Source: Phaeodactylum tricornutum CCAP 1055/1
Lineage: Eukaryota > Bacillariophyta > Bacillariophyceae > Surirellales > Neidiaceae
Length of the DNA stretch: 64,000 bases
Assembly: GCF_000150955.2 (NCBI RefSeq)
Contig: NC_011681.1
Span: 109,501 to 173,500 of the forward strand
Direction of reading: 5' to 3'
Shown here piece after piece: positions 28,968 through 40,593 of this stretch. The position numbers were made by a program, and so were the translations under genes. The notes under the pieces were generated by a model. The model was not told where the DNA came from. It saw only the letters and a list, made by a program, of their open reading frames with translations, and made no database searches. Each line of letters begins with the position of its first letter. Within the stretch, counting starts at the first letter, position 1.

Positions 28968-29563
28968 GTGGACGCTTCGATAGCACACCGGACAAAAAGT
29001 TACTTCAGCTGGAGGTACCAAAAGCAGGCTTTTAGGTGTTACGTCAACTTGACCGATGCATTTACTTTTAAACATGTTGACCGATGCATTTATAAATTTT
29101 CAAACGATTTCATGACCAGGTCCGTAGCAGTAGAGACTATCGTAACTGTCAAGGAAGAGCGACGCTTTCAGTCTCACGATATTGTTATGCATTATCGGCG
29201 ATTACCCTGATGCGCAGACTGAAGAACGGGAGAAAGGCAGCATCATTGTGTTCTTTGTGCGTAACGGAAAAATTACCGCTCATCGGAGTAGGCAGCATTT
29301 TTGGTACATGTGAGACCGTGTGCGCCGACGACGGACTAGCAGAAAGTAACCCCTCCAGCAAAATGCGGGACAGGGTTCGATTCAATTTCGCCTTGACTGT
29401 AATCGCTCCCAAAAGTGTTCGTGGTGAAGGCGTCTCATCATCCGTACAAGTGCATAGAATAAGGATGGCCTTAAAAGGTCCTTACTGACTGTGAATACAG
29501 AGAAACAGAAAGCAGTTAAGCACCTGATAAGAAATGCAGGCGGTTTTACACTGATTGTGTGCC
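28968..29563. other. Intergenic upstream of MON1
   Basis: About 600 bases with no gene I can support. GACTGTAATC lies at 29395 and GACTGTGAAT at 29487, the latter 77 bases before the MON1 start. Confidence 0.45.
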
Positions 29564-31308
29564 ATGTCTACCAATGGCCAAAAAAATCGGCGTATCGAAA
29601 ACGAAGACGTCAACGTTTTGGTCATGTCGGACAGTGGTAAGCCAATTTTCGTGCGGTACGATGAAGGAGAACAAACCACTCGAGTGTGCGGGATTTTACA
29701 GGCGTTGAGAGCATCGAGCCTCAATAGTTGCAATTTAGGAGACTTGCGGGCTTTACGATCTGGCAGTCTCCAACTCGTGTTTATGACGGCTGGACTGATC
29801 ACACTTGTGGCCATTTGCAAAGTTGATTGCAAAACGAGGAATGCAACGGCAACCGAGGTCTACTTGAAAGTCCGGCTCGAATATGTTTATTCTCAAATTT
29901 TGCTATCCCTGACCGATCAAATACAAAACATGCTTCAACAAAATGCAAGCTACGACCTCAGCGTCCTGGTCTCGTCGGAAGAAGCTGCTATAAACTCAAT
30001 TTTGAACGATTCTGGACTTGACGGCGATCCAGCGGTTTTCTTGACTGGAGGTGTATCGAGTATATTCCCCATCTCCCCGACCGCGAGGTATCTAGCATCC
30101 GTGACTCTTAGGAGAGTTGGTTCCCTATGTGATAACATTGTCTTTGCCCTGATCGTTGTTAATGATAGCTTGTTGACGATAATACAACCCGCTTTTCGAC
30201 CACACCAGATGCGGGGATCCGACTTGCAAATATTTTTACGGTTTTTGAATCGCCAGCCTTCTCTTTATGTCAGCGAACTTTGGTTTCCAATATGTTTCCC
30301 GCGTTTTAACTCATGCGGATTTCTGCACTGCTATACTCAATGTCTTCATCCCGAGACGAAGACGATTATCGCAATTGTTAGTCAAGACAAATCCACAGAT
30401 CAGTTTCAGTCAATACGTAGTGCCTGTGTCATTGTCCGGAGAGATCTCGGAATCAGAGAAGAATTGATCGATGCATCTGAGACATCCTGTACGGACGGGA
30501 ATCTGCCCACCGATAAAAATGCGGTAAAGCAGAGATTGGGAGTCCAGCTTACAGTTAGTGGATGTCTCGATACACCTGATAGCGACGAAGACTACGTTGA
30601 CGCTTCAGGCGATGGTGAGAACATGATTCCCTACGGATCGGGAAGAGACAGTGTGCGCTTTCTCAGCGCTATCAGAGTGGCGACAGATTCAGCTGCGGCG
30701 TTTTCCAGAATCATGGAATACCTTCAAGTGTCGAATGCTTATCACTTTTTATTTCGATTCGATGCTCCTATTGAACAGGATGATATGCGTTCCGGTGGAC
30801 ACCTAACACAGTGTATTCGGTCCGACTTTGCCTGTCCCAGTAAAATAGACCTATACAAGGTCTGGTCATCCTACCTAAGACTGAGTCTTCGTCTCCGAAT
30901 GGGTTCCGCAAGTCTTGAATCAGTTTCGGATGCTTTGGATATGATCTCGGACGATGCCGCGCCATCCGATATTTTGACCTCCTCAGAAAACGGTTGCTTC
31001 TGTCCAGCAATAGCTTTTGCCGAAGCACCTCCAAATCTGCAAGGTCTCTCATACATTACGAGCGGAAAGATAACTATGCTTGGAATGAATGGACAAGGAT
31101 TTGAGTTGTGCGTATGAAGCTTTAGTTCTACCCATTTACGTGTGCGAGACTTCCATCTCACACAGTAGGTAAAATGCTTTTCAGGTACACGGCAACTTCA
31201 AGCTCCGTACCACTTACAGCCATCATTAGCTACGGGAGCCGACTTGCGAGGAAAATGTTGCTAGACCAAAAAGAGATCTTCTTATCGGACCCTCACGTGT
31301 GGAAGTGA
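29564..31308 (+). CDS. MON1: MON1, subunit of the Rab7 exchange factor, two exons
   Basis: Exon 1 is 29564-31107 and exon 2 is 31185-31308, joined across a 77-base intron (GTGCGT donor, TTTTCAG acceptor) to give 555 residues. MON1 pairs with CCZ1 as the exchange factor that loads Rab7 on late endosomes and vacuoles. Family features include the first longin region with GKPIFVRYDEGE, GSLQLVFMTAGLITLVAI, the long RLEYVYSQILLSLT helix and QNASYDLSVLV. The last exon completes QGFELYTATSSSVPLTAI and ends in a basic helix, as in animal MON1. An upstream in-frame TTG is not used here; the ATG at 29564 has a GCCATGT context. The gene converges on the SEC23-like gene, with 19 bases between stop codons. 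Confidence 0.9.
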
Positions 31309-31327
31309 ATAGGCTTAAGTAAGTTCC

Positions 31328-34246
31328 TTACTCGCAGAGCGACAGACCGAACTCTTTACTTGAGCTAGTTGCGCTCGCAACGTCCCAGAACCACGTTCGG
31401 AAACTTGGGTCTGAAGTAGGGTCGTAAAATCTGAATTTACAACGAAGACTTTCGAGCTCTTGTGGTGACAACTGACCAAGCGCCGGAAAATTTGCTACTT
31501 GATGGTCGACAGGATCCCCGTACGAGGGAGCTAGAAGAGCAGTGAATCTACGATCCATGGATTCGCCCTCGGAAACAGTGTATATCTCTGCCATCGGAAA
31601 GCGTATAACAGAACGATCCAATAAATATGTCCTCGCCTGCTGCCGAATCGAATCAAAGAAAGACTCTGGTACCCCCCTCCCAAACCAAATGAAAAGACTA
31701 TGATAGCAGTCTGCCACAATAGCCGTCTATACGAAGAGACCGACAAGCATGAGTGTTAGTTCTCATGCCACATCATTGTAAATACGCACTCCATCTCAAC
31801 GTTACCCACTTTGTCCCATAAAGCTAGAGATTCGGGTGGAACAGCGATCCACTCTACAGAGTCAGACTTGCACTCTGGAGTAACCTCCGTGCGCCACAAA
31901 GAGGGCGCACACATGCACAGACAATCCTCCAAGGGTAAGCGAAGGAAAAGAGATCGGATCTGCGCCCGATCGTCATCCGATCGCATCGGGCCGGGGCTCA
32001 GCAGAGGACCACGTCGCAGGTGGTATAGACGACGCAGTGCGTCCGAAAGCTCGGGGGGAAACGCGAAATCAATCGAAGACCCTACTGTGCGAATTCCCCC
32101 TTCCTCGGTAAGATCCAATCTGGAGGATCGTCGCAAGTAGCAACATGTAAGAGTAGTTGCCGACTCAATGCAAATTTACACAAATGTCCACTTACCCACG
32201 ATTTCCTTGTTCCAGTCCAAGCAAGCGAAAAGCAACGGATATGCGATGAATTGTCGCGTCAAGATCTTTTTGTGCATCATACGCAAGATCGTCGAGTTCA
32301 TCAGAGGTTGCAACTTCTGTTTCGTCTTCGTTTCTGGCGTCAATTTCTCTTCCATACATTGACCTATAGACAGCTTCTTTTCCAAGGACCACGGGCACCA
32401 CCTCCTCATCAATAGAATCCAAGAACTCACCGACGTCGTTTGCAATAGAAATTCGATGTGAAAACACTCTCGTTATCAGAATTTGTCCTCTGCGGTCGAC
32501 GAAACGAGCAATGCACTGAACGAAAGCAAAGGCGTCTTTCTGGAAGAAATTGTTGATCTCAAGCATAACGGAAAAAGTTGACAACGGATCTTTTCTTCCC
32601 ATTGATAGTCGGGTCACTGCGTCGTCAACAAAATCTTTCTGGGGTAAATGATTTGTTCTCATTCCGATACGAGCGGCTAGCTTACATCCGGCGGCGAAAG
32701 CAGAACGCTCATTCAGCAACAAACCTTTGAAGTCATCAAGAATCTCACCCGGACCAACCAGGTGTGTGGGATTCACAAAGCTGTTCAATTTCATTTAGAT
32801 ACTACCGCTCAAAAGGAGATCGAACACTCACTGGCCGGCAACTTACCTTGGCATACGGATATCGATTGTACAGCCAGAAGGCGCTAGGCTTTTCGACTTT
32901 TCCGCCTGACTTTCGCTACACGCTGCCATTGTCATATTTGTTTCTTTCAGAAAGTGGTTCATATTGTGTTTCAGATGCGGTCCCGCAAAGGTTTCGTGAG
33001 GCAAAACATAGCCCGAGCTTGGTTCGACTAACGCCTGGAACACTGGAAGGCAAAGCTCAGACGCACCAGAGCAACATACATCAATGGCAATACCCCCTTC
33101 CACGGCTGCCTTTGCGATAATGCTAAAATACTCCACCGCCCCGGACAGCTTGAGAGGATCAACCACATCTGCTGTTGGACGGGCTCGTGCTGTCGTTGTC
33201 ATGTCTCTATCGTCGTAAACGACACTGCCATCCCCATAGTTGGGACATCCGTTAGTAAAGACCAAAATTCTCGACTCGATCAAATCGACATTGGAAGGCG
33301 AGGCGACGAGATCAATGGCACACTGTATAGCTTCTCCTGTACACCGCAAAGGGTGCCTGGATGCACTGTTTTCCTTCGCCAACACCCAAGGCGACTTGAC
33401 TACAACATCTGGATCGTCGTCGTCTCTCTCAAGCTCTTTACGCATTCGTGTCTCCTTGCGTTGTTTTAGTTGTTCCAATCGAGATAGTTGCTTTCCCTTG
33501 GAAACGTTTATTTCGCTTCCCTCCTCATTATCCAACACAACTCCGTACACAGCGGACAGGCATCGCCACATGCATTCTAGGCTGCCATCCTGTCCGATTT
33601 CGGTGAGGTATTGTCTTGATTCCAAGTGCTTCTCGGTGAGTCCTTCATGGGTTGAAAATATGTCAGCGGAAGCAACACCGGTTGAGTTAAGTTGGTAAAT
33701 TGACACATGTTTAGAAAAAACAATAAATCCAAGGTTGATTCGTGTTTTCGCGTCGGCCATTTCGGGAAGGATAGCTTGCAACGCCGATCCTACCGCCTGC
33801 GCCTCAGCTCGTGGAAGATTGGCATCCATCACAACCACCACCGAAATGGTATTCACACGATCATGCGCCTCCGCAATGGGCTGCCGAAACTCTACAATGG
33901 GAGATATCAATATTGGGGAAAGCGTTCCGTTGTGAAAGCTTTCCGGCGGCGCAGCATTCTTGCATCCACAAAGAGCACACGTCCAAACGCCTGTTGTTTC
34001 ATCCACATCACAGTACAAGTTTAAGTACGAAAGGCACGTTAAGCAGATTACAGGCGGCAGATTTTCGTCGTGGATAGGCACGACTTGAATATTATCGGGA
34101 GGAGAAAGTGGAGTGTAGATGAACCCGAAAGGAAGTTGGCAACTATTTTCAAGGCCTGGACCCGGCGGGCACTTGGAACTCGTAAAAAGAGCACCACCTC
34201 CCGCTCGGTAGCGAGAAGCTGCCAATATTTGGTCCGGAGTTGCCAT
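31328..34246 (-). CDS. SEC23-like COPII coat protein, four exons
   Basis: Exons are 32847-34246, 32196-32780, 31786-32119 and 31328-31726, with introns of 66, 76 and 59 bases that keep phase; the third donor (GTATTT) is the least certain. The protein has 905 residues. The ATG at 34246 (GACCATGGC) is used; the frame has no ATG further up. A zinc finger uses C68, C71, C90 and C93. The trunk domain follows (NTISVVVVMDANLPRAE, then SRILVFTNGCPNYGDG), then the beta-sandwich with SFVNPTHLVGPGEILDDF, a helical part, and a gelsolin-like end (DCYHSLFIWFGRG). SEC23 is the GAP-bearing inner-coat subunit that helps SAR1 drive ER export. The sequence is closer to the divergent plant SEC23/24-like type than to human SEC23A. 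An insertion rich in Lys/Glu/Asp interrupts the trunk. Confidence 0.85.
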
Positions 34247-34659
34247 GGTCGTCACGGTACTTTTCTGCCTTGCATCTATGTGTTTATTCAAGCACGAGAA
34301 CCGTATGGTACGAATGGCACGTCACTGTGAATTAGAATACGGGCGGGAGTTTTTTGTTGCTGCTACTGTTAGTAATGTACGTTGGCGACTGTATATACGG
34401 TGAACAATAATGTAATAACAGTAAGTTAAATGTAGCATGCAAACGAGAAAATATGATTCACAGTCGGATTGGCCTCTTTGGCGTCGGCGGATTATTCTCA
34501 ACCAATCCGAAGGCGACAAGAGGAAAAAATAATCATTTTGAACGTACTATCCAGCTAGACTCTGTGGATAACCTAACCTTCTCTCTAACAAAGCTACCCG
34601 AAGATGGTTGGACTACTTCACATTAGAAATTGCTTGCCTTCGACTCAAAGGTCTGTCGA
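34247..34659. other. Intergenic between SEC23-like and GGPP synthase genes
   Basis: About 410 bases, no gene. CACTGTGAAT lies at 34323, ATTCACAGTC at 34456 and CTACTGTTAG near 34362, all upstream of the SEC23-like start. Confidence 0.45.
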
Positions 34660-35652
34660 TTATGCTTCGTCAATCTCTACCGAGCGCCGTTCGCCTGGTG
34701 CATCAATCGACATCTTTTCCAGTTGCACGTCCAACATGTCTAGTACCTTCAGCAAAGGAGGATTTCCCCCTAGATTTCCAATTTCGGCAACGACATCCCG
34801 TTTCAAAGCACTGCACTTTTCTCGAGTATAGTCCAAGCTTCCGGAGTCTTTCAACAAAACTTGTGCGTATCGCTTCACGTCGACATCGTCAGGCCGTTGT
34901 TTCAAGATGGAAAGAATTCTTGTATCCGATTCGTCGCTCCGAATAGCGTGGATGATAGGAAAGCTAAACTTGCCTTCGGTCAGGTCCTCACAAAAGGACT
35001 TGGATTTCATGTATTCTTCGTCGGCCAGGTTGATAAAATCGTCACGGATTTGAAAGTACATTGCTAGATTGTTGACTAGATTGGAAAAATCTGTATCGCG
35101 ATGAGTCGTTGCAAAACACTGCATAAGGCCTACGGCGAGCCGAAAAAGGCCGCCCGTTTTGTCTTGTACCATGGTCAAGTATTCACCTTCTGTGGGACAG
35201 CGTATTGAATCGCGCCAAGCAATATCGTGACCCTGGCCTCGATGCAGATTCAGAAGCTCCCCAACGAACACTTGCATGGCTGTCGGTGAGTTCAAAGCAT
35301 GGACCTTCTCAAGAGCCAGAAAGTACACGTAATTAGAGCAATTGATAACCTGTGGTATGCCGAAAATGCTGTGCGCGACCGGGTTACCGCGCCGCAATTT
35401 GCTGTTGTCTTCAATGTCATCAATGAGGAGACTTGCGTTGTGTAGATCCCCAACAATATCTTTGATGGAGTCCAAAATCTCTGTTGATTCCACTTTAAGC
35501 CAAAGCTGAAAGCAATCGATCAGCTTACCACGTACATCCTTTCCCGGGACTGAGTTGATGTACCGAAAGGCCTCGAGCAACGACGGGTCCGATTGATGAG
35601 GCAGCAACGGCGCAACATCGGACGAAACTTTCTTTGTCTCCTGAGAAGACAT
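34660..35652 (-). CDS. Geranylgeranyl diphosphate synthase (type III-like)
   Basis: This 330-residue trans-prenyltransferase condenses allylic diphosphates with isopentenyl diphosphate to make C20 geranylgeranyl diphosphate. The first Asp-rich motif is DDIED at 78-82, inside NASLLIDDIEDNSKLRRGNP, and the second begins D204-D205 in FQIRDDFIN (DDxxN form). GQGHDIAWRD and TEGEYLTMVQDKTGGLF complete the active-site signature. All of these match animal and fungal GGPS1 closely, including EDLTEGKFSFPIIHAI. Residues before DDIED are not bulky aromatics, which fits a C20 product. The start is the ATG at 35652; I see no clear plastid presequence in the plain frame, so this may be the cytosolic enzyme that supplies protein prenylation. 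Confidence 0.92.
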   Translation of the reverse strand: MSSQETKKVSSDVAPLLPHQSDPSLLEAFRYINSVPGKDVRGKLIDCFQLWLKVESTEILDSIKDIVGDLHNASLLIDDIEDNSKLRRGNPVAHSIFGIPQVINCSNYVYFLALEKVHALNSPTAMQVFVGELLNLHRGQGHDIAWRDSIRCPTEGEYLTMVQDKTGGLFRLAVGLMQCFATTHRDTDFSNLVNNLAMYFQIRDDFINLADEEYMKSKSFCEDLTEGKFSFPIIHAIRSDESDTRILSILKQRPDDVDVKRYAQVLLKDSGSLDYTREKCSALKRDVVAEIGNLGGNPPLLKVLDMLDVQLEKMSIDAPGERRSVEIDEA

Positions 35653-36262
35653 TGAAGACACAACAATTCTCCTCGAATATCGGCACACAAGAGCCTTAAT
35701 GAAGTGTAAGCGAATAGCTCAAGATCCTCTTTGATTGCGTGACCTGTTTGAAACAGGACAGGGACGATGATTGACAGAAGCTCATCCTCAAAAATTCTTG
35801 ACAAGTGACGGAAAGAGCCTTCCAGGTAAGACGAGCACCGTATTGACAGTGAGTCTTACAAAGTCTCCAATCGTGGTTATGATCAGTGCTACTTTGCAGT
35901 TGACTGTCCATGTCGAGTGATTTCCATATTCACAGCAACATAATTTACATTTATGTTACAGTAGTGTCAGCAGAAAATTGGTCCACAGAAAGTTGTGTTG
36001 TTGCCCACTGCAAGCCTCAGGCCCTAACAAATAACGACGCGTAGGCACTACGAAGCTATCATTTAAGGCTCTCTAGCTATTGGTGTTTCTAGCTTGCTAC
36101 AAGGGAAAGAAGTAGAAGAAAAGCAGCTTCATTGATTCAAAATTACCAGACAACGAAGATCACGGACTCTACGTTGATCCGTCTACATTGCTCAGAATTG
36201 GCAAATGAGTTGCCCATGTAACAACTCTCCAATTGTGGTGTTCACTCCTATATTCTACGTAT
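35653..36262. other. Intergenic between GGPP synthase and amidotransferase genes
   Basis: About 610 bases with no supported gene. Weak motif relatives, ATTGACAGTGAG near 35846 and ATTCACAG near 35929, lie upstream of the synthase start. Confidence 0.45.
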
Positions 36263-37655
36263 CTAGGCAGCCTGGCCCACAATATCAGATTCCGTCAGGT
36301 TCATGAACTCTAGATCCTTGAGCGTCGGAGGCGTCGACACAATCGAAAATCCCAAGTCGCCTTTCGTGGGCAGATGCGTGCGTAGCATTGAGGCCGTGCG
36401 AGAGCGCAAACGCAACAAACGAAGCTCAGGAGGGGATCCACGCGTGCACCACATGATCGAGTTACGCGGCATTGGATGCCATGTGTGCGTCCGAGTCAAA
36501 GGATTGCTAAAAATTGCAGGTCATTCGCAAGCTTGTGAGCCAAAAACTCAGATCGAGAACAAGGAAGTAGGGAGGTGTCTACAACTAACAGTAAGACACT
36601 TACCTGGCCACAATAAAGCAGGCCGTCTGGGCATCGACATCGGGAAAGAGACGGCCCGGCCTGCTTTCGAGTTTGTCTAAAAGAACTGGTTTTTCGTTAT
36701 AGGTCGTCTCCGAATCAGTATCACTACCGTTGTCGGAATCGGCCTTGTCCAACGAACTGTCGTCCGATGAACTCTGCTGACTAACAAACGAAACAGGGTC
36801 TTCGCTTGTGAGTTCACTATACAATCTCTGGGCATTGCCGTAAGCAAAATACAGGGAAGGTGGTGGAATATCGGGTGACTTGTCGCAAAAGCGCGTGACA
36901 ACAACCGACTCTCCATCTGTACATGAGAAATTGAAGGTGCAGTAGCCCTCCGTGAGACCGTGCTCGTGCAGCATAATTTCGATCGTGCGCAAAGTCTTCT
37001 TAATGGCCGCAGCAATACGACTGTGTCCAAATGTAGTCGTTTGGACAAAGGGCGAGGGCTCACCACTATCGTCTCTAGCAAGGTAGGTCAGAATCATGGC
37101 AAAGATACATTCGGAATCGGTCGTACCACGAACAGCGACGTAGGCTTCGTCGGATAAGTGTGCCATCATGGCTCTCCGGATGAGCGAAAAATTATCGATC
37201 CGTCCATTATGGCAAAACAATAGTCTTCCTGCTTTAAAGGGGTGGCAATTAGCCTGACTGACTCCGGTGTTCTTGGAAGCAGCACGAACGTGAGCAATGA
37301 TGCAGTCGCTTCGGGTTGCCATGCAAATCTCCCGCAAATTTGCATTATTCCAGGCTGGTTGAGTATCTTTAAAGACCGCTGCTAAAGTTTGGCTGGAGCC
37401 CTTATGTTCGTCGGATCCGTGGAAGCCCTTCGTGTGAAATGGGTGTACACTTTCTTCGTAAGGACATGTTGCGACGTTGGTGTGGTACCATCCCACCCCG
37501 AAGCCGTCGCCGTTCATAACATGGTTGTTCGTATCGGAGTAACCGGGATGAAAAGAAGCGTCCTTACTTAGCTGCACGAGAGAATTTGAGGGAGCCAGAA
37601 TAATATCCGATAAAGATACTGAATCAGCCGAAAGAAGTGTTATCCACCGACACAT
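36263..37655 (-). CDS. Class II glutamine amidotransferase (DUG3-like), two exons
   Basis: Exon 1 is 36604-37655 and exon 2 is 36263-36506, separated by a 97-base intron (GTAAGT donor, TTTTTAG acceptor), giving 431 residues. The protein starts Met-Cys, so Cys2 becomes the N-terminal nucleophile typical of class II (Ntn) amidotransferases. Other hallmarks are NGDGFGVGWY, IIAHVRAAS, HPFKAGRLLFCHNGRI and the RGTTDSECIFAM block. The family includes yeast DUG3, part of the complex that degrades glutathione, and bacterial EgtC-type proteins. The second exon encodes PMPRNSIMWCT, which also occurs near the end of DUG3-like proteins. A Ser/Asp-rich insertion (around SSDDSSLDKADSDNGSD) before the end of exon 1 looks like a disordered loop. 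Partner proteins are not in this window. Confidence 0.85.
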
Positions 37656-38343
37656 CCTGCTGTGAGGAAAACTTCACGTTCTTGCCAGTTTCCCCCGGAT
37701 CCGATACCTCGTTCGCCTTGTGTTGTGTGCCTGTGGAGCTGTTGATACTTCCTCTTGTGTCGGTGTCGGAAGTTGTAGATTCTTTGCTGGGCAAGAGGTT
37801 TTGCTCATACCCGAGAGGTTTTGTTCGTTGATCATATTTAAATTACGGGACAAGAACATCCAATTGAGCTCGTGAAAGTCTTTTTTCCCGGAAGATAAAT
37901 TTTAACGATACGTATATGGAGTAAAGAGCTCGCACGGAACTACGACCCAGAATTTTGAGTGAGACGTATCGGCCACGTCTCAAACTTTCTCGCAAATCCA
38001 ACTGCCGAGTAAATGATCTCGTCGGATCGGCACTATTGACCATCGGAGTGAAGAGCAGCGAACAATGGGGTTGTTGTAACCAGATTCGGCTCGCCACGCG
38101 TTACTTTTACTTGTTGCCCTCAATATCAAAAGATGGCATATTTTTAGTTGCCGCCCGGATTCGTTTTCACAGTTAGACATACAGAAAGATGGACCTGCCT
38201 TCATTTCTAAGGTTGCAGTAAGACCGCCTAATTGTGGAACATGCGGCCTATACCCACCTACCTTTCGATAGCGCAGAAGAAACGAACTCTAGTCGTGCAA
38301 GACTGCAGCAATATTGCTGTATCTTTACTATAGTTCCTATCAT
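37656..38343. other. Intergenic upstream of the amidotransferase gene
   Basis: About 690 bases with no gene I can support. TTTTCACAGTTAG lies near 38164. The opposite end is the 3' flank of eIF3e. Confidence 0.45.
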
Positions 38344-39970
38344 CTATTCCTCCATGCTCGATCGTTCCTTCTTGGTCCGTTCCTTCCTTGTTTGGTTCAT
38401 CAAGTTGTTCAAGTTTTGCGCCAAGGTTGCAGATCGGACATTCAAATCCCTTGTTCGGTCCATCACTTGTTCGTAAATACTCTGAGGATTGCCACCCATC
38501 ACGACACACCCTTCCTCAGAATCGATCTTGGCGTCTAAATCGGCATTACGGATCAAATCAACAATCCAGCGTTCGGCCTGGATTTGATCCATGGCCAACT
38601 TATCACCCAGCGTCTGGAGATCAATTTTGTTGTGGATACGACAATAGTTCTCGAATACAAAGACCCGGGCTTCTTCCATAAAAAGGTCCGTCTGCTGGCA
38701 CAAGAAAAAGTCCGTCCCCAGCACGCGCTCGCATTCCGCCAGTTTGGTTTGGGCCTTGTCGAAATCGAATTTGACGCACAAGCAGTCCACAAAATCCACA
38801 ATCGGATCCACGTAGTCACAGTCCTGCATCACATAGATGAGACTACGCAGCACCCGACGCGGCGATACGGCCTGCGCTTCTTTCTTATTGGTGACGTTCA
38901 CCACTCGGCGTTTGCACAAGAGCACGGCGGCGGTCAAGTAGCGCAACAGATGTGGAGCGTTGGTCGTAATAGCCTGCTTGTACTTTTCTTGGAAACACAA
39001 GTCGACCAAGTTTTCCAAGCGATTCCCGTTCCAGTAGACAAAGAGTGACCAATGGAGTAGCCAGGTGCGTTGTTGGAGGGCCTGCAAGGCGTTGAGAGTG
39101 CGAGACGTAACGAGCGATTCCATTGCTGTTTTGACCGCGTCTACCGCAACATTGGCGCCGTCCCAATCTTCCACCAACACTTCGCAAGCCAAACGTCCCC
39201 ACAGAACTTGCAACATGCTTTCGTCGACGGCTGTTAAATAGTACATGTTGGCGTTGCCGAGATCCTTGTCGTTTTGTGACGCTTGTTGCTGTACCGCACC
39301 AGCCGTAATCATGTCATCGTCAGCTTCATCCACCGCCGTAAGTGGAGCCTTGGCGAAAAGTGCAATGTAGTAACTCAGCATGGCTCGAGCCGATTGGTAA
39401 TCTCCACACTCAAACTGGAAACGCGCCAATTTACGATAGGCTTCCACCATTTCGGGGGTAATTTGGTGTGATTGGTTCAAACTTCCAAAGTTCCATTGCC
39501 CGGTAGCCATGAGTTTGCTCTGCAAAGACAACATTCAAAGGATATTCTATGTGAGTCACATCCACCAAAGGTCTCGCAATCAACTACTCAACTAATCCAA
39601 CCAACCAACGTACACGTTCCGTTTCGTCTTGGCAAAGTTTATCAAAGGCGCCACACGCTGCGCGTAGGGCTTCCAATTCTTCGTACACGGTCTTCTTTTG
39701 AGCTTCCATTTCGTCCGGTACGGGCTGACCAGGATGAAGCGTTTGGTGCACATCAATGGCGTAGTCGACCATGTGCGTCGGACGCAGAATTTCGAGTCGA
39801 GCCGCCGCCACATCTTGGGGATTGTAATCCACCAAGTGTTTGCCGTCCTGGTCCTTAATGAGCGTATCGAGGTACTCGAGGAGGGGGAAAATCATGTGTC
39901 GATCCAGAAAGGGCGAAATCTGGGAGGTCAAATCCCAAGTCGCTCGACTCGCGGATTCTCCAGTTGACAT
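38344..39970 (-). CDS. EIF3E: Translation initiation factor eIF3 subunit e, two exons
   Basis: Exon 1 is 39614-39970 and exon 2 is 38344-39519, joined across a 94-base intron (GTACGT donor, TTTGCAG acceptor), giving 510 residues. eIF3e (INT6) is a PCI subunit of the eIF3 scaffold on the 40S ribosome. Family signatures in order are YEELEALRAACGAFDKLCQD, LARFQFECGDYQSARAML, LQALQQRTWLLHWSLFVYWN, PHLLRYLTAAVLLCKRR, and the PCI/winged-helix segment AERWIVDLIRNADLDAKID. The protein is somewhat longer than human eIF3e (445 residues), partly through an acidic insertion (VDEADDDMITAGAVQQQ) in the helical region. The end, rich in Lys, Glu and Ser, is not conserved. No ambiguity in the family call. Confidence 0.95.
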
Positions 39971-40593
39971 GATTCTAGACTACGGGAAATTCGACAGGAA
40001 AGGCTTTTTTGAATGGTACAAGCGGTGGCTTGCTGCAATGTCACAAAGGGTTGGCAGAGGTAATCGGAGAAGATGCAGATTCGCCCAGAAGCGCTTTGCA
40101 ATTAGTCTTTAAACAGCAAAGGAGACGTCGTGCTCACGACCAAGTGGTACAAAGGCGGTGAGCGTAGTGCTACTACTACCGGTACTCGAGATTGACTGGA
40201 AGCCTTCCTAGCCGCAAACCGAAACGGTACGGCCGTGGGACAGGCACCCTGTAAAGCTACGCAGAAATGAGTTGACCTACTGTCAACAACCCGGAACTGC
40301 ATAAACCCTACCCCTTTTACCACAGCTACAACAAAGCGTGGCACGGTCGCAAGCTCCCTCTCTAGCTAGTAACCCTGACCCCCCCCCGGCACAGACGATC
40401 CAGAAAAATGAACGGAACCCCTTGCGGACAATGCGGCAATAACCTTACCTCTATTTCGAATCAATCCCTTTTACTGTTACTTGCGACTGTGAATAAAGGA
40501 TCACATCCATTCTGGTGAGGCAGAGTGATTCTCTCATTGTACCAAATTGATAGATAGATACACACTGTGCACCAGCGTTCCATTCTAACTACA
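39971..40593. other. Divergent upstream region of eIF3e and APC2
   Basis: About 620 bases with no gene. It holds a short run of C residues near 40380-40387, TTACTGTTAC near 40474 and GACTGTGAAT at 40488, about 105 bases before the APC2 start. Confidence 0.5.
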
